Below, in pieces: positions 31,450 to 40,050 of a stretch of 42,546 nucleotides of DNA. Origin of the DNA: Nostocales cyanobacterium LEGE 12452 (GTDB taxonomy: Bacteria > Cyanobacteriota > Cyanobacteriia > Cyanobacteriales > Nostocaceae); the NCBI GenBank assembly GCA_015206945.1, contig JADEXV010000039.1:1-42546 (forward strand), read 5' to 3'. Both the position numbers and the translations under genes were made by a program. The notes beneath the pieces were generated by a model. It was not told the DNA's origin. It did no database searches and saw only the letters and a program-made list of their open reading frames with translations. The first letter of the stretch is position 1, and the number at the start of each line of letters is the position of its first letter.

Positions 31450-33666
31450 ATGAAATACCAGGTTGTTCTCCAAAATAGTGAAGAAGATTGTGGCGCTGCC
31501 TGCCTTGCAACTGTTGCCAAACATTACGGACGCACTTTAACTCTCAGTCGAGTACGAGAAGCGGTAGGCACGGGATCTCAGGGTACTACCCTACTTGGTT
31601 TAAATCGGGGTGCAGAAGCTTTAGGATTCAATGTTCGCCAGGTCAAAGCTTCTGCTCAACTGATCGACAGTTTAGATAAAGCTCCAATGCCCGCAATCAT
31701 ACATTGGAAAGGCTACCACTGGGTAGTTTTATACGGGCAAAAAGGTAAAAAATATGTAATTTCCGACCCAGGATTTGGTATCCGTTACCTCAGCCGTAAG
31801 GAATTAGCTGAGGGGTGGAGCAATGGGATTATGCTGCTGTTAGTGCCAGACGACACCCGCTTTTCTGAGCAGCCGGATGACAAAATGACTGGCTTTGGAC
31901 GCTATCTGGTGCGTGTTTGGCCCTATCGCTTCCTTTTGAGTCAGGCGATCGCCATCAATATTGTCATCGGACTTTTGTCTCTCGCCTATCCCTTGATGAT
32001 GCAACTCCTCACCGATGATGTGCTAGTGCGGGGAGATACTCAATTACTGACTACCGTGGCAATTGGGGTAATTGCCATCAACTTGTTTAAAAGTGCAATT
32101 GGTTTGGTACAGTCTCACCTCATCGGCCACTTCGGGCAGCGCTTACAATTAGGACTGCTGCTGGACTACGGTCGAAAACTTTTACACTTGCCCTTATCTT
32201 ACTTTGAAGGACATCGGAGTGGGGAAGTTGTCAGCCGAATTGCCGATATTGATGCCATCAATGAGTTAGTTTCGCAGATTGTCCTTGGTTTACCTAGCGA
32301 ATTTTTTATTGCTGTAGTTTCCTTGGGCTTTATGCTCTTTTTGAGTTGGCAACTGACTCTGGCTTCCGTATTGGCATTTGTCATTGTCACCTTAGTTAAC
32401 CTGCTTTTCCTACCCGCCTTACGCCAGAAAACCCGTAAACTTATCGTTTTAGGCACTGAAAACCAAGGTTTTTTAGTGGAAACTTTTCGCGGCGTTCAAG
32501 TACTCAAAACAACACAAGCAACTCCGCAAGCTTGGCAAGAGTATCAAACCAACTATGGTCGTCTCGCTAACTTGGGCTGGAGTACGATGAAACTGGAACT
32601 CTACAGCAGTACATTCACTAATGTTCTTTCAACCATAACTAATATAGGTTTACTCTGGTTAGGTAGTTACTTAGTAATTAATCAAACGTTATCCATTGGT
32701 CAACTGCTAGCGTTTAACGGCATGAGTGGCAACTTTCTCGGTTTCCTGACTTCAGTAATCGGGTTAGCTGATGAGTTTATTACTGCGCAAATTGTCATTC
32801 AACGGATGGCAGAAGTGATTGACGCTACCCCAGAAGACTCGAATGAACAGAAAAGGCCTTGGGCAGAAATATCCACTGATGCAAATATTATCTGCACTAA
32901 AGTTAACTTTCACCATGCTGGTAGAGTTGATCTGTTGCAAGATTTTTCGTTGACTATCCCTGGTGGTAAAGTTATTGCTTTAATTGGTAAATCTGGTTGT
33001 GGTAAAAGTACCCTAGCCAAACTGATGGCTGGTTTATATTCCCTCCAGTCAGGTAATATTCGTTATGGTCTCTATAACAGACAAGACTTATCTTTAGAAT
33101 GTCTGCGACAGCAGGTAGTCTTAGTACCACAAGACCCGCACTTCTGGAGTCGCTCAATCTTTGATAACTTCCACTTCAGCTATCCTGAAGTGACTTTTGA
33201 AGAAATTGTCACAGCTTGCCAAATAGCAGGAGCTGATGAATTTATTAGCGAATTACCTGACAAATATCATACTGTCTTAGGAGAATTTGGAGCGAATCTT
33301 TCTGGTGGGCAACGGCAGAGATTAGCGATCGCTAGAGCAATAATTACTAACCCACCGATACTGATTTTGGATGAATCCACTGGCGCTCTCGATCCGGTGA
33401 GTGAAGCTGAAGTACTAGATCAACTGCTTACCTATCGCCAAGGCAAAACCACAATTTTAATTAGTCACCGTCCCAGAGTCATTGAGCGAGCTGATTGGAT
33501 TGTATTACTAGAGAAAGGACGTTTGCAAATCCAAGGTTCTCCAGAAGAATTGCGCGAAATTGCTGGCGAACACTTGGGCTTCCTAGACGATGTTCGGTCA
33601 TCAACTTCGAGTTTACTGGTCAAATCTTCCAGTCATGCTAATGGCAAATACGCCGCCATGAGTTAA
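31450..33666 (+). CDS. Peptidase-containing ABC exporter (C39, bacteriocin-type)
   Basis: 738 aa inner-membrane exporter that removes double-glycine leaders and transports the product. The C39 peptidase domain is at 1-140, with oxyanion Gln8, catalytic Cys14 (EEDCGAAC), His90 (HWKGYHW) and Asp106 (ISDPGFG). A six-helix transmembrane domain (about 165-445) and an ATPase domain follow (IGKSGCGKSTLAKL Walker A, LSGGQRQRLAIARA signature, ILILDESTGALD Walker B, LISHRP H-loop). It sits directly after two leader-bearing genes and 78 bp before an HlyD adaptor gene. All catalytic residues are intact, so it is probably functional. Confidence 0.95.
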   Translation: MKYQVVLQNSEEDCGAACLATVAKHYGRTLTLSRVREAVGTGSQGTTLLGLNRGAEALGFNVRQVKASAQLIDSLDKAPMPAIIHWKGYHWVVLYGQKGKKYVISDPGFGIRYLSRKELAEGWSNGIMLLLVPDDTRFSEQPDDKMTGFGRYLVRVWPYRFLLSQAIAINIVIGLLSLAYPLMMQLLTDDVLVRGDTQLLTTVAIGVIAINLFKSAIGLVQSHLIGHFGQRLQLGLLLDYGRKLLHLPLSYFEGHRSGEVVSRIADIDAINELVSQIVLGLPSEFFIAVVSLGFMLFLSWQLTLASVLAFVIVTLVNLLFLPALRQKTRKLIVLGTENQGFLVETFRGVQVLKTTQATPQAWQEYQTNYGRLANLGWSTMKLELYSSTFTNVLSTITNIGLLWLGSYLVINQTLSIGQLLAFNGMSGNFLGFLTSVIGLADEFITAQIVIQRMAEVIDATPEDSNEQKRPWAEISTDANIICTKVNFHHAGRVDLLQDFSLTIPGGKVIALIGKSGCGKSTLAKLMAGLYSLQSGNIRYGLYNRQDLSLECLRQQVVLVPQDPHFWSRSIFDNFHFSYPEVTFEEIVTACQIAGADEFISELPDKYHTVLGEFGANLSGGQRQRLAIARAIITNPPILILDESTGALDPVSEAEVLDQLLTYRQGKTTILISHRPRVIERADWIVLLEKGRLQIQGSPEELREIAGEHLGFLDDVRSSTSSLLVKSSSHANGKYAAMS

Positions 33667-33744
33667 TGCCATCTTCTTTCTTTGAGATTTTGGATTACTC
33701 CTCAATCATCCCCTCAAAAATCATCTCTCACTCAATTTATTATT

Positions 33745-35127
33745 ATGGTTAGTCAATCTAATCCTGTCTTCGTTCCTCAAGCTGAAGAAGACGATTTTCT
33801 TCCACCACTTGGTAATTGGATTACTGTTGGCGGTATAGTTGCATTGGTCACTGTAACAATAGCAATTGCCGTCGCCTCTGTAACTAAATACAAAGTCACC
33901 GTTCAAGCACAGGCAAATTTGCGTCCGGCTGGTGAATTGCGGCTGGTTCAGGCTGCTACGGAAGGTCCAGTTGTGCAGATTTTTGTGAAAGAGAATCAGG
34001 TAGTTAAAACAAGAGATGCGATCGCTACTATTGATGACTCCCGTCTACAAACCAAAAAGAGCCAACTAGAAAGTAGCATTGGGCAAATAAAATTACAACT
34101 TGTTCAAATTAATGCTCAGATTGATGCTCTTAATAACCAAATTGTAGCCCAAACTGATAGCAGTAAGCGTGCGGTTGCAGCAGCTGAAGCTGAATTGAGC
34201 GGTCGCAAGCGGGATTATCAAGATAAGCAAATTACCACTGTTAGTGATGTCCAAGAAGCCTCTGCAAATGTCAAAGCAGCAACAGCCTCTTTAGGAGCAG
34301 CCGAGTCCAAACGAAACCGATATGAAAACGTAGCCAAAGCTGGGGCTTTGTCACAAGATCAATTTGAGGAAGCACAATTAGCTGTGCGCCAGCAAGAACA
34401 AGCACTCTCTGCTGCTAAAGCCAAGTTGCAAAGCTTACAAGCTGCCCTCAATCCCACTCAAGCACAAATTGCGATCGCTTCTCAACGCATTGCTCAAGAA
34501 AAAGCTACGGGGCAAGCTAATATTGCCACATTAAACAAAGAACGCAACGCCCTGATTCAGCAACGGATTGAAATGCAGACAAAGTTCGAGCATGATGGCC
34601 GCGAACTTAAACAAGTAAATGTTGAACTTAAGGAGACGATCATTTCTGCCACAGCAGACGGTGTGATTTCCAAGCTAAACCTACGTAACCCCGGTCAAAC
34701 ATTGCGCCCTGGAGAAGAAATCGCCCAAATAGTCCCTACTTATGCCCCCTTGGTAATTAAAGCAGTAGTAGGAACTGAAGATAAAAACAAGCTAAAACCA
34801 GGACAAAACGTGCAAATGCGAGTTTCTGCTTGTCCTTATCCAGATTACGGTACTCTCAAAGGTAAAGTTAAATCAATTTCTCCAGATGCATTTTTCCCAC
34901 CAGCAAATAATGGTGCTGCTACAGGTGCTCCTACAATCGCAACTGCTCCCAAAGGTACTGCTGCTTTCTATGAGGTAACAATTGAACCTGAAGGTCTGTC
35001 TTTAGGTCGAAAAACCAGACAATGTTCCATTCAAATGGGAATGGAAGGCAGAGCCGATATTATTTCTAAAGAAGAGACTATACTCCAATTCTTTTTGAGA
35101 AAAGCAAGGCTAATTGTAGATGTTTGA
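33745..35127 (+). CDS. HlyD-family periplasmic adaptor
   Basis: 460 aa membrane-fusion protein linking the C39 exporter to an outer-membrane channel. A short cytoplasmic N-terminus and one membrane segment (WITVGGIVALVTVTIAIAVASV) are followed by half a lipoyl domain (VQIFVKENQVVKTRDAIATID), a long coiled-coil hairpin (QTKKSQLESSIGQIKLQ.. to ..ERNALIQQRIEMQTKF), the second lipoyl half (ATADGVISKLNLRNPGQTLRPGE) and a beta-barrel. The start used is ATG 33745 (MVSQSNPVF); an in-frame TTG at 33682 is less likely. The outer-membrane TolC partner is not in the window. Confidence 0.9.
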   Translation: MVSQSNPVFVPQAEEDDFLPPLGNWITVGGIVALVTVTIAIAVASVTKYKVTVQAQANLRPAGELRLVQAATEGPVVQIFVKENQVVKTRDAIATIDDSRLQTKKSQLESSIGQIKLQLVQINAQIDALNNQIVAQTDSSKRAVAAAEAELSGRKRDYQDKQITTVSDVQEASANVKAATASLGAAESKRNRYENVAKAGALSQDQFEEAQLAVRQQEQALSAAKAKLQSLQAALNPTQAQIAIASQRIAQEKATGQANIATLNKERNALIQQRIEMQTKFEHDGRELKQVNVELKETIISATADGVISKLNLRNPGQTLRPGEEIAQIVPTYAPLVIKAVVGTEDKNKLKPGQNVQMRVSACPYPDYGTLKGKVKSISPDAFFPPANNGAATGAPTIATAPKGTAAFYEVTIEPEGLSLGRKTRQCSIQMGMEGRADIISKEETILQFFLRKARLIVDV

Positions 35128-35443
35128 CACGAACTGCGATCGCAAATAGTAAGCGTAGTTTACCGCCGCAGGCATCGCAACAAACTATATCAGGCGTTGC
35201 TGAATCAAGCGATGATTCATGTAGGGTGGGCGACACGAGCGCCTTGAAATACAAGGGACGGGCAAGATGCCCATCCCACAAAACTAGCAAAATCATCCCG
35301 CCAATATGCAACGCCCTATATCATCCATGTATGTGCTTTTTTAGGCAGTATCCAGGATTTTTATTCATACTTGTTATTTCTAACGGTACAAGACAAAAAA
35401 CTAAAAATGGTGCAATTTAGAAGTAGTGTAAATATGGTCAACT
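35128..35443. repeat. Intergenic region with dispersed repeats
   Basis: 316 bp. A segment GTAGTTTACCGCCGCAGGCA (about 35155) recurs in similar form after the DUF4112 gene (about 35862), so the gene is flanked by direct repeats. A GTAGGGTGGGC...GCCCATCCCAC inverted pair (about 35222-35279) is another common dispersed motif. Confidence 0.55.
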
Positions 35444-35848
35444 ATGGACGCTGCCAAACGCCTTGCTACTCTAAATCGCATTCGCAAACTCAGCCGTCTG
35501 ATGGATACATCAATACGCATCCCTTTGACAGGTTTTCGCATTGGCATAGACCCAATCATTGGTCTAGTTCCGGGTGCTGGTGATTTAATCAGTACAGCGT
35601 TTTCAGCTTACATTATATTTTTAGCTACTCGGTTTGGCATCCCGCGTCAAGATTTAGCCAAAATGATTTTTAATGTAGGTTTGGAAACAGTCGTTGGTAC
35701 TGTGCCTTTAGTGGGTGATTTATTTGATGCTTTCTATAAGTCCAACATTCGGAATTTGGCAATTTTGGAGCAACATTTGACAGTAGTTGAACCAGAATTA
35801 AAAAAAGTGTCTGATGAACTTTATCCTCAAAAATTCAGCCAAATTTAA
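35444..35848 (+). CDS. DUF4112 membrane protein
   Basis: 134 aa; the DUF4112 domain covers nearly all of it. Landmarks are MDTSIRIPLTGFRIGIDPIIGLVPGAGDLISTAFSAYIIF (about 20-59) and VGLETVVGTVPLVGDLFDAFYKSN (about 78-101), with two hydrophobic hairpin-like segments. Probably membrane associated; function unknown. Monocistronic, flanked by direct repeats. Confidence 0.88.
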   Translation: MDAAKRLATLNRIRKLSRLMDTSIRIPLTGFRIGIDPIIGLVPGAGDLISTAFSAYIIFLATRFGIPRQDLAKMIFNVGLETVVGTVPLVGDLFDAFYKSNIRNLAILEQHLTVVEPELKKVSDELYPQKFSQI

Positions 35849-36219
35849 GTAGGAAAAGCGCGTAGTTTACGGTCGCAGGCATTGCACATTTACTATGTAT
35901 TTTCTAGTACATTACTAGCCAGTTGTAGAGAAGCGATGACCGAGCGCTGTAGGTGGTCTGTTGAGTTCTTCTACAGCGTTAGGTCAACAACTGGCGATTT
36001 GCGTCTGTTCTGTTGATATCTCATTTAAACGGCAATTCAAAGACAAGTTATGCCAAATTGCCAAAACCTTTGAGCGTGGTATCGTCACTTCAACTTTTTC
36101 TTAAAAGAGAAATGGAAAGAATTGATGGGCGAACCTATCGGTTAAATTAAGCCTTGATGTAATTGAAAATATTGTAGAGTATAGAATTGTCCTAAGTATT
36201 GCCCTACGCAACTCCCCCT
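35849..36219. other. Intergenic region with a long hairpin
   Basis: 371 bp with a dispersed repeat copy at about 35856-35886, the hairpin at 35918-35995 and then AT-rich DNA. No gene was supported. Confidence 0.5.
35918..35995. repeat. Two-level inverted repeat (possible structured RNA or miniature element)
   Basis: Outer arms GCCAGTTGT (35918-35926) and ACAACTGGC (35987-35995) are perfectly complementary. Inner arms 35938-35952 and 35971-35985 pair at 13 of 15 positions around an 18-nt loop. Left and right of the inner stem there are 11 nt and 1 nt unpaired. No T-run follows, so it is not a terminator. Confidence 0.55.
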
Positions 36220-37425
36220 ATGACTACCGCACCCTTAAGCTGGGAAGAACTAGAAACCCTCACGGATTATCAAATAGATACCGTTAATGGTCTCACCAAT
36301 GCTAGAGCCAGGTTGCGCTTGTTTGGTCAGCCGGAATCTGATGTGCGGGTAACGCTGTACCGCGATAATCACGCCTGGTGTCCTTACTGTCAAAAAGTTT
36401 GGTTATGGCTAGAGGAAAAACAAATCCCCTACCGCATCGAAAAAGTGACAATGTTCTGCTACGGGGAGAAAGAAAGTTGGTACAAACGTAAGGTACCATC
36501 AGGAATGCTCCCTGCGATCGAGCTAGATGGACGGATTATTAAAGAAAGCGATGACATTTTGCTCGCTTTGGAAAAGGTATTTGCTCCATTGAACCAAGGG
36601 ATGGAAGACCGCACGGTGCTTCCTCTACGTCAATTAGAACGACTTTTATTTAGAGCCTGGTGCGCTTGGCTATGCTCTAGAACCGATTCCTTTCAACAAG
36701 AACAACGCAACCGAGAACAATTTATCGGAGTGGTGGCTAGGGTAGAGTCAGCTCTGAGTAGCACCCCAAGCCCTTACTTTCTAGATAGCTTCGGCATCGT
36801 TGATGTCATTTTTACGCCATATCTCGAACGGATGAATGCGAGCCTTTACTACTACAAGGGCTACTCACTACGGGAGGAAAACCCTCGTTTGAGTGCATGG
36901 TTTGCGGCAATGGAAAGCCGACCGACCTACTGCGGTACCCAGAGCGACTTTCACACCCACGCACATGATTTGCCGCCCCAGATGGGGGGCTGTTGGGAAA
37001 ACGGCGAAACCCAGATGTTTCTCAATAAAGCGCGGGTGGATAACGGCCCCTGGTTTGGGCTACCAGATGTTACTTATCCAGAGCCGGAAAACTCCCGTAT
37101 GGAAGCTCTTAAACGAACTATCGACCACCGAATCAATATTATCCGAGTCAACCCCTTAGATGATAAATTGTTCGATCGAGCGCTACGTTGTGCTTTAACA
37201 CACATGATGACAGGGGAAGACTGTGTACCTCCATCGGGATCTGATGTCGCTCTCCGATATTTGCGCGATCGCATTAATGTACCACGAGACATGTCTATCT
37301 ACGCAGCCAAGCGATTGAGGGAATCTCTGGAGAAAACCGCAGCCCTTGCAGGTGATGGGCAGCCAGCCCCCATTCCCACTAAGCATCGACGAGATCAAGA
37401 CCCGTCTAACTTTGCCATGAAGTAG
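36220..37425 (+). CDS. Glutathione S-transferase family protein, extended
   Basis: 401 aa. A thioredoxin-like GST N-domain lies at about residues 38-125, with a glutaredoxin-like CPYC motif ([18 protein letters not shown]) and the GSH-binding [22 protein letters not shown] helical GST C-domain follows to about 260. The remaining 140 residues (..[25 protein letters not shown].. to the end) lie beyond a normal GST of about 220 aa. Start ATG 36220; an in-frame TTG at 36199 is less likely. Convergent with mtnB with only 4 bp between stop codons. The substrate is unknown. Confidence 0.85.
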   Translation: MTTAPLSWEELETLTDYQIDTVNGLTNARARLRLFGQPESDVRVTLYRDNHAWCPYCQKVWLWLEEKQIPYRIEKVTMFCYGEKESWYKRKVPSGMLPAIELDGRIIKESDDILLALEKVFAPLNQGMEDRTVLPLRQLERLLFRAWCAWLCSRTDSFQQEQRNREQFIGVVARVESALSSTPSPYFLDSFGIVDVIFTPYLERMNASLYYYKGYSLREENPRLSAWFAAMESRPTYCGTQSDFHTHAHDLPPQMGGCWENGETQMFLNKARVDNGPWFGLPDVTYPEPENSRMEALKRTIDHRINIIRVNPLDDKLFDRALRCALTHMMTGEDCVPPSGSDVALRYLRDRINVPRDMSIYAAKRLRESLEKTAALAGDGQPAPIPTKHRRDQDPSNFAMK

Positions 37426-37429
37426 GATT

Positions 37430-38065
37430 TCAGATATTTATGCCTAAGCGAACGGCAGCAACCATGTAGCGAAAGATGTAGTCTAATAACTCAATATAAT
37501 TACGAGCAGCATCAAGAGAACAAGCCCAAACTGTCAAACCATGATCCCGAATTAGTAATGCGGATATTTGCGGTGGAGTGACGGCAAAGCGTTGTTCAAT
37601 ATCACTAGCAATCTGGGCAACTTGAAGATGATTAGCAAAAATTGGCATTATACTACAGGGATTTTCTTGCCAAACTCCCAAACCTTTGAGCATTTCTAGC
37701 GGTGGTAAAAGTAAACTATCACCTTCAACCAAACGAGCAACCAAATTGCTCTCAATAGAATGTATATGATAACAAGCTAGTGATTCTGGAAACAGGCGGT
37801 AAATCAGTTGATGAATAGCTGTTTCAGCTGAAGGTATCACCTGGGTGGCTGATGCTTCTATTTTGCCATCTTGAGCAATCAGAACAAAATCATTGAGGAA
37901 TAACTCACCCTTAGATTTACCACTAGCTGTAATCCAAAAACTACCATCAGCTAATTGAGCCGAGAGGTTGCCGGCAGTTCCTATCATCCAACCTTGTTGG
38001 TAAAAATACCGAGCAGTGGCAATTAGTTGCAAACGAGGATCTGGTAATGTTGGGTTTAACTCCAT
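37430..38065 (-). CDS. mtnB: Methylthioribulose-1-phosphate dehydratase
   Basis: Class II aldolase-like zinc enzyme that dehydrates 5-methylthioribulose 1-phosphate in the methionine salvage pathway. 211 aa. Motifs: GTAGNLSAQ near 29-37, ITASGKSKG at 46-53, PSAETAIHQLIYR at 78-90 and the metal-binding HIH at 100-102, with the third histidine in IRDHGLTVW. The start codon lies inside the end of mtnX (10-nt overlap), so the two are translationally coupled. Confidence 0.9.
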   Translation of the reverse strand: MELNPTLPDPRLQLIATARYFYQQGWMIGTAGNLSAQLADGSFWITASGKSKGELFLNDFVLIAQDGKIEASATQVIPSAETAIHQLIYRLFPESLACYHIHSIESNLVARLVEGDSLLLPPLEMLKGLGVWQENPCSIMPIFANHLQVAQIASDIEQRFAVTPPQISALLIRDHGLTVWACSLDAARNYIELLDYIFRYMVAAVRLGINI

Positions 38066-38685
38066 GATTTTGCTAAATAATCGCGGATTTGGAAAAAATC
38101 ATTCCAAGGGATATAGGGTTTTTGGTGTTCATCTAAATATTCTGCTAAGGGAGAGCGTGCAAAGACAACAGAAGCTTGCAATCCCATATTCAAGTCGGTG
38201 ATGGAGTCACCAATAGCGATCTTTTCATCGGCTGAGTACCGATCCATAACTTGCACTTTAGCGATTAGTTCTGTATTTCCTTCATATTCAGAATTTACTT
38301 TTAAATAAGTGCTGCTAATATCGACATCTACAGCATAAATTCTTTCTATTCTATGCAATATCTCATCCAAAACAACCTCTACCATTCCCCGTAGTCCCCC
38401 AGAAATTACTATTAATGAAACTCCCTGAAACTCCAGAAAATCCAACAATTCTATAAACCCAGGACGTATCAATTGAGGTTTAGTAAATTCCAGAATTTCT
38501 GGATAACTTGCAGATGGAATTGATTGCAGAATTTCCTTGACTCCCTCTCGCAATGTCAGCCTTTTTGCATACATTTCAGGTAGAAGTTTTGCAGAAAGTA
38601 CTGGTGCAAACTTTCTCAGAACCGCGACAAAAGTTTCGTCAACTGTAATAGTGCCATCAAAGTCACAAAAAACAATCCGCTTCAT
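38056..38685 (-). CDS. mtnX: 2-hydroxy-3-keto-5-methylthiopentenyl-1-phosphate phosphatase
   Basis: HAD-superfamily phosphatase of methionine salvage, 209 aa. DFDGT is at 8-12 with nucleophile Asp8 and acid Asp10; the second motif is VISGGLRGMVE, and motif IV is IAIGDSITDLNMG. In organisms with MtnX the enolase step is done by a RuBisCO-like protein (MtnW); that gene is not in the window. Runs into mtnB (10-nt overlap) and follows mtnD by 142 bp. Confidence 0.88.
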   Translation of the reverse strand: MKRIVFCDFDGTITVDETFVAVLRKFAPVLSAKLLPEMYAKRLTLREGVKEILQSIPSASYPEILEFTKPQLIRPGFIELLDFLEFQGVSLIVISGGLRGMVEVVLDEILHRIERIYAVDVDISSTYLKVNSEYEGNTELIAKVQVMDRYSADEKIAIGDSITDLNMGLQASVVFARSPLAEYLDEHQKPYIPWNDFFQIRDYLAKSWS

Positions 38686-38827
38686 ACTAATTGGTAATTC
38701 GTAATGTTTGATAATTTAGAATTTACCGAAGAAAGGCACAAGGCAGAAAAGATATTTTTGCCCTCTGCGGAGCGGGTTTAAAGCCCCTAAATTTATTTAT
38801 GGGAATTACTTTCTGCCTTCTGCCTTC
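38686..38827. repeat. Repeat-bearing spacer in the mtn gene group
   Basis: Between mtnD and mtnX. It contains GGTAATTCGTAAT, an AAAGGCACAAGGCAGAAAA and CTTTCTGCCTTCTGCCTTC inverted pair, and a GCGGGTTTAAAGCCCC segment. All are dispersed elements of this group. Confidence 0.45.
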
Positions 38828-39382
38828 TCAACTCACTAGGGGTTGGCGGGTGTGAATTTCTCTGCCTGTATATTGGGGTATCCAACCTTCTGTGGTGATG
38901 AAATAGCGTACTGCTTTCACTCGCTTTGCTGGGGTGAGATAAAACCAATGTTCGGTTCCAGCTGGAATGTTGATATATTCTTCTGGTTGTACTGTCAGTT
39001 CTACTTGACTACCATCAGAACGTACAAAGCCAAAAATCGCTTCTCCATCAATGATGTAGCGGACTTCATCATCTGCATGAGTATGAATTTGGTCAAACTT
39101 TGCCATTGACTCATCAAGGTTAGGAATCCCTTGATGAAGGACAACCAAATCACGAGATTTATAACCGGCTGTTTGTTGTAGTTGCTCAAAGTAACTATCT
39201 ATTGCTTTGAGTACTTGTTCTTTTTCATCTTCGTTGAGACTATCCTGTGCCAACAAATGTTGGAGTCTGGGGTTGTCTCCTACCGTCTGACGATTAATTT
39301 GAATATTCAGGGGGACTAATTCCTGAGCAATGTGAATTAAATCAGTGTGGAGAGTTCCATTTTCTAGTTTGAGAACTGCCAT
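38828..39382 (-). CDS. mtnD: Acireductone dioxygenase
   Basis: Cupin-fold metalloenzyme that converts acireductone and O2 to the methionine precursor 2-keto-4-methylthiobutyrate (Fe form). 184 aa. Metal ligands His100, His102, Glu106 (HTHADDEVRYII) and His145 (AGTEHWF) are all present. ATG is preceded by TGGAGGTCAAAA, a strong ribosome binding site. First gene of the mtnD-mtnX-mtnB group. Confidence 0.92.
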   Translation of the reverse strand: MAVLKLENGTLHTDLIHIAQELVPLNIQINRQTVGDNPRLQHLLAQDSLNEDEKEQVLKAIDSYFEQLQQTAGYKSRDLVVLHQGIPNLDESMAKFDQIHTHADDEVRYIIDGEAIFGFVRSDGSQVELTVQPEEYINIPAGTEHWFYLTPAKRVKAVRYFITTEGWIPQYTGREIHTRQPLVS

Positions 39383-39591
39383 TTTTGACCTCCAGTAAAA
39401 TAGGCTTTTGAAGGATAAGGGACTTCCAACTAAAAAATATTCTATCGCTGTGTAAGCAGAGGAGCAGGCTTGCCGTGACTTGTCCGAGCGGCTTGCCCTG
39501 AGCGCAGTCGTTGGCGCAGCCTCTCGTAGAGAAGGGAGCCGAGGTAGCGTAGCCGAACGGGAGCAGGGGGAAAAATGGTATTAAGTGATTT
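39383..39591. repeat. Mosaic of dispersed repeats
   Basis: Contains CGGCTTGCCCTGAGCGCAG, CTCTCGTAGAGAAGGGAGCC and GAGGTAGCGTAGCCGAACGG, pieces of a repeat also found near 3.55 and 17.2 kb. A 92-codon frame over it is not a gene. Confidence 0.5.
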
Positions 39592-39906
39592 CTATTGTGA
39601 GCGCGGTGAAACTTCTGCATTCAACCAATTGACAAAACCCTGATTAACTGCTGTCGGAGAAATTTCGGCGATAAAATTAGTATAAGTAATATGCTCTTGA
39701 ATAAATTTTTCGATTTTTAAAGCATAACCATCTTGAGTTTTGATAATTAAGACAATTTCTGGTTCTTCAGTGATTTCTCCTTGCCAACTATAAGCACAAG
39801 TAATCGGGAACCAATTGACACAAACTGCTAACTTACATTCTAGTAATGCCCGACCAATTTGACGCGCTTCATCTGTATTATTTAAAGTTACATAGTAGAT
39901 TTTCAT
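39592..39906 (-). CDS. cutA: CutA-family divalent cation tolerance protein
   Basis: 104-aa trimeric, ferredoxin-like fold protein. Motifs: YYVTLNNTDEARQIGRALLECKLAVCVN (4-31), the SYxWQG-like AYSWQGEITEEPEIVLIIKT (44-62) and FIAEI. Canonical members bind Cu(II) and have been linked to metal tolerance; the true role is unsettled. Immediately upstream are the remnants of two other genes. Confidence 0.9.
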   Translation of the reverse strand: MKIYYVTLNNTDEARQIGRALLECKLAVCVNWFPITCAYSWQGEITEEPEIVLIIKTQDGYALKIEKFIQEHITYTNFIAEISPTAVNQGFVNWLNAEVSPRSQ

Positions 39907-39925
39907 AAAAGTTTCCGACTTACAA

Positions 39926-40042
39926 TTAGAGTGAGAAAATACGCCCTAATCCCTTTTGCTGGGCTACTGTTGCTTGCAAATGGGGTAAATGAGTATCTAG
40001 AGCTTCCACGGATACCCACTTCTCTACAAAAGTAAACTTATT
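39926..40042 (-). pseudogene. Antibiotic biosynthesis monooxygenase-family remnant
   Basis: Minus-strand frame reads [18 protein letters not shown].. to ..KGLGRIFSL and a stop, matching the C-terminal half of small YgiN/ABM-type quinol monooxygenases (V-F-x-E-x-W-x-S-x-E-A-L-D-x-H-L). A stop and no start codon lie just upstream, so the N-terminal half is lost. Confidence 0.6.
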
Positions 40043-40050
40043 TTATCTCG

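Larger units (their letters stand above)
30664..31536 (+). repeat. Tandem duplication, unit B
   Basis: Second copy of the unit, joined to the intact exporter gene. It begins AGAAGTGTCAGTTATCTGCG, which matches the DNA right after the TpsA stop (29701). Confidence 0.85.

Noticed and set aside
35078..35583. Several ORFs of 70-98 codons around the HlyD/DUF4112 junction
   Set aside because: They overlap real genes in other frames or dispersed repeats and have no start signals.
39342..39620. 92-codon minus-strand ORF between mtnD and cutA
   Set aside because: It lies over a mosaic of dispersed repeats and the 5' end of mtnD; composition is not protein-like.
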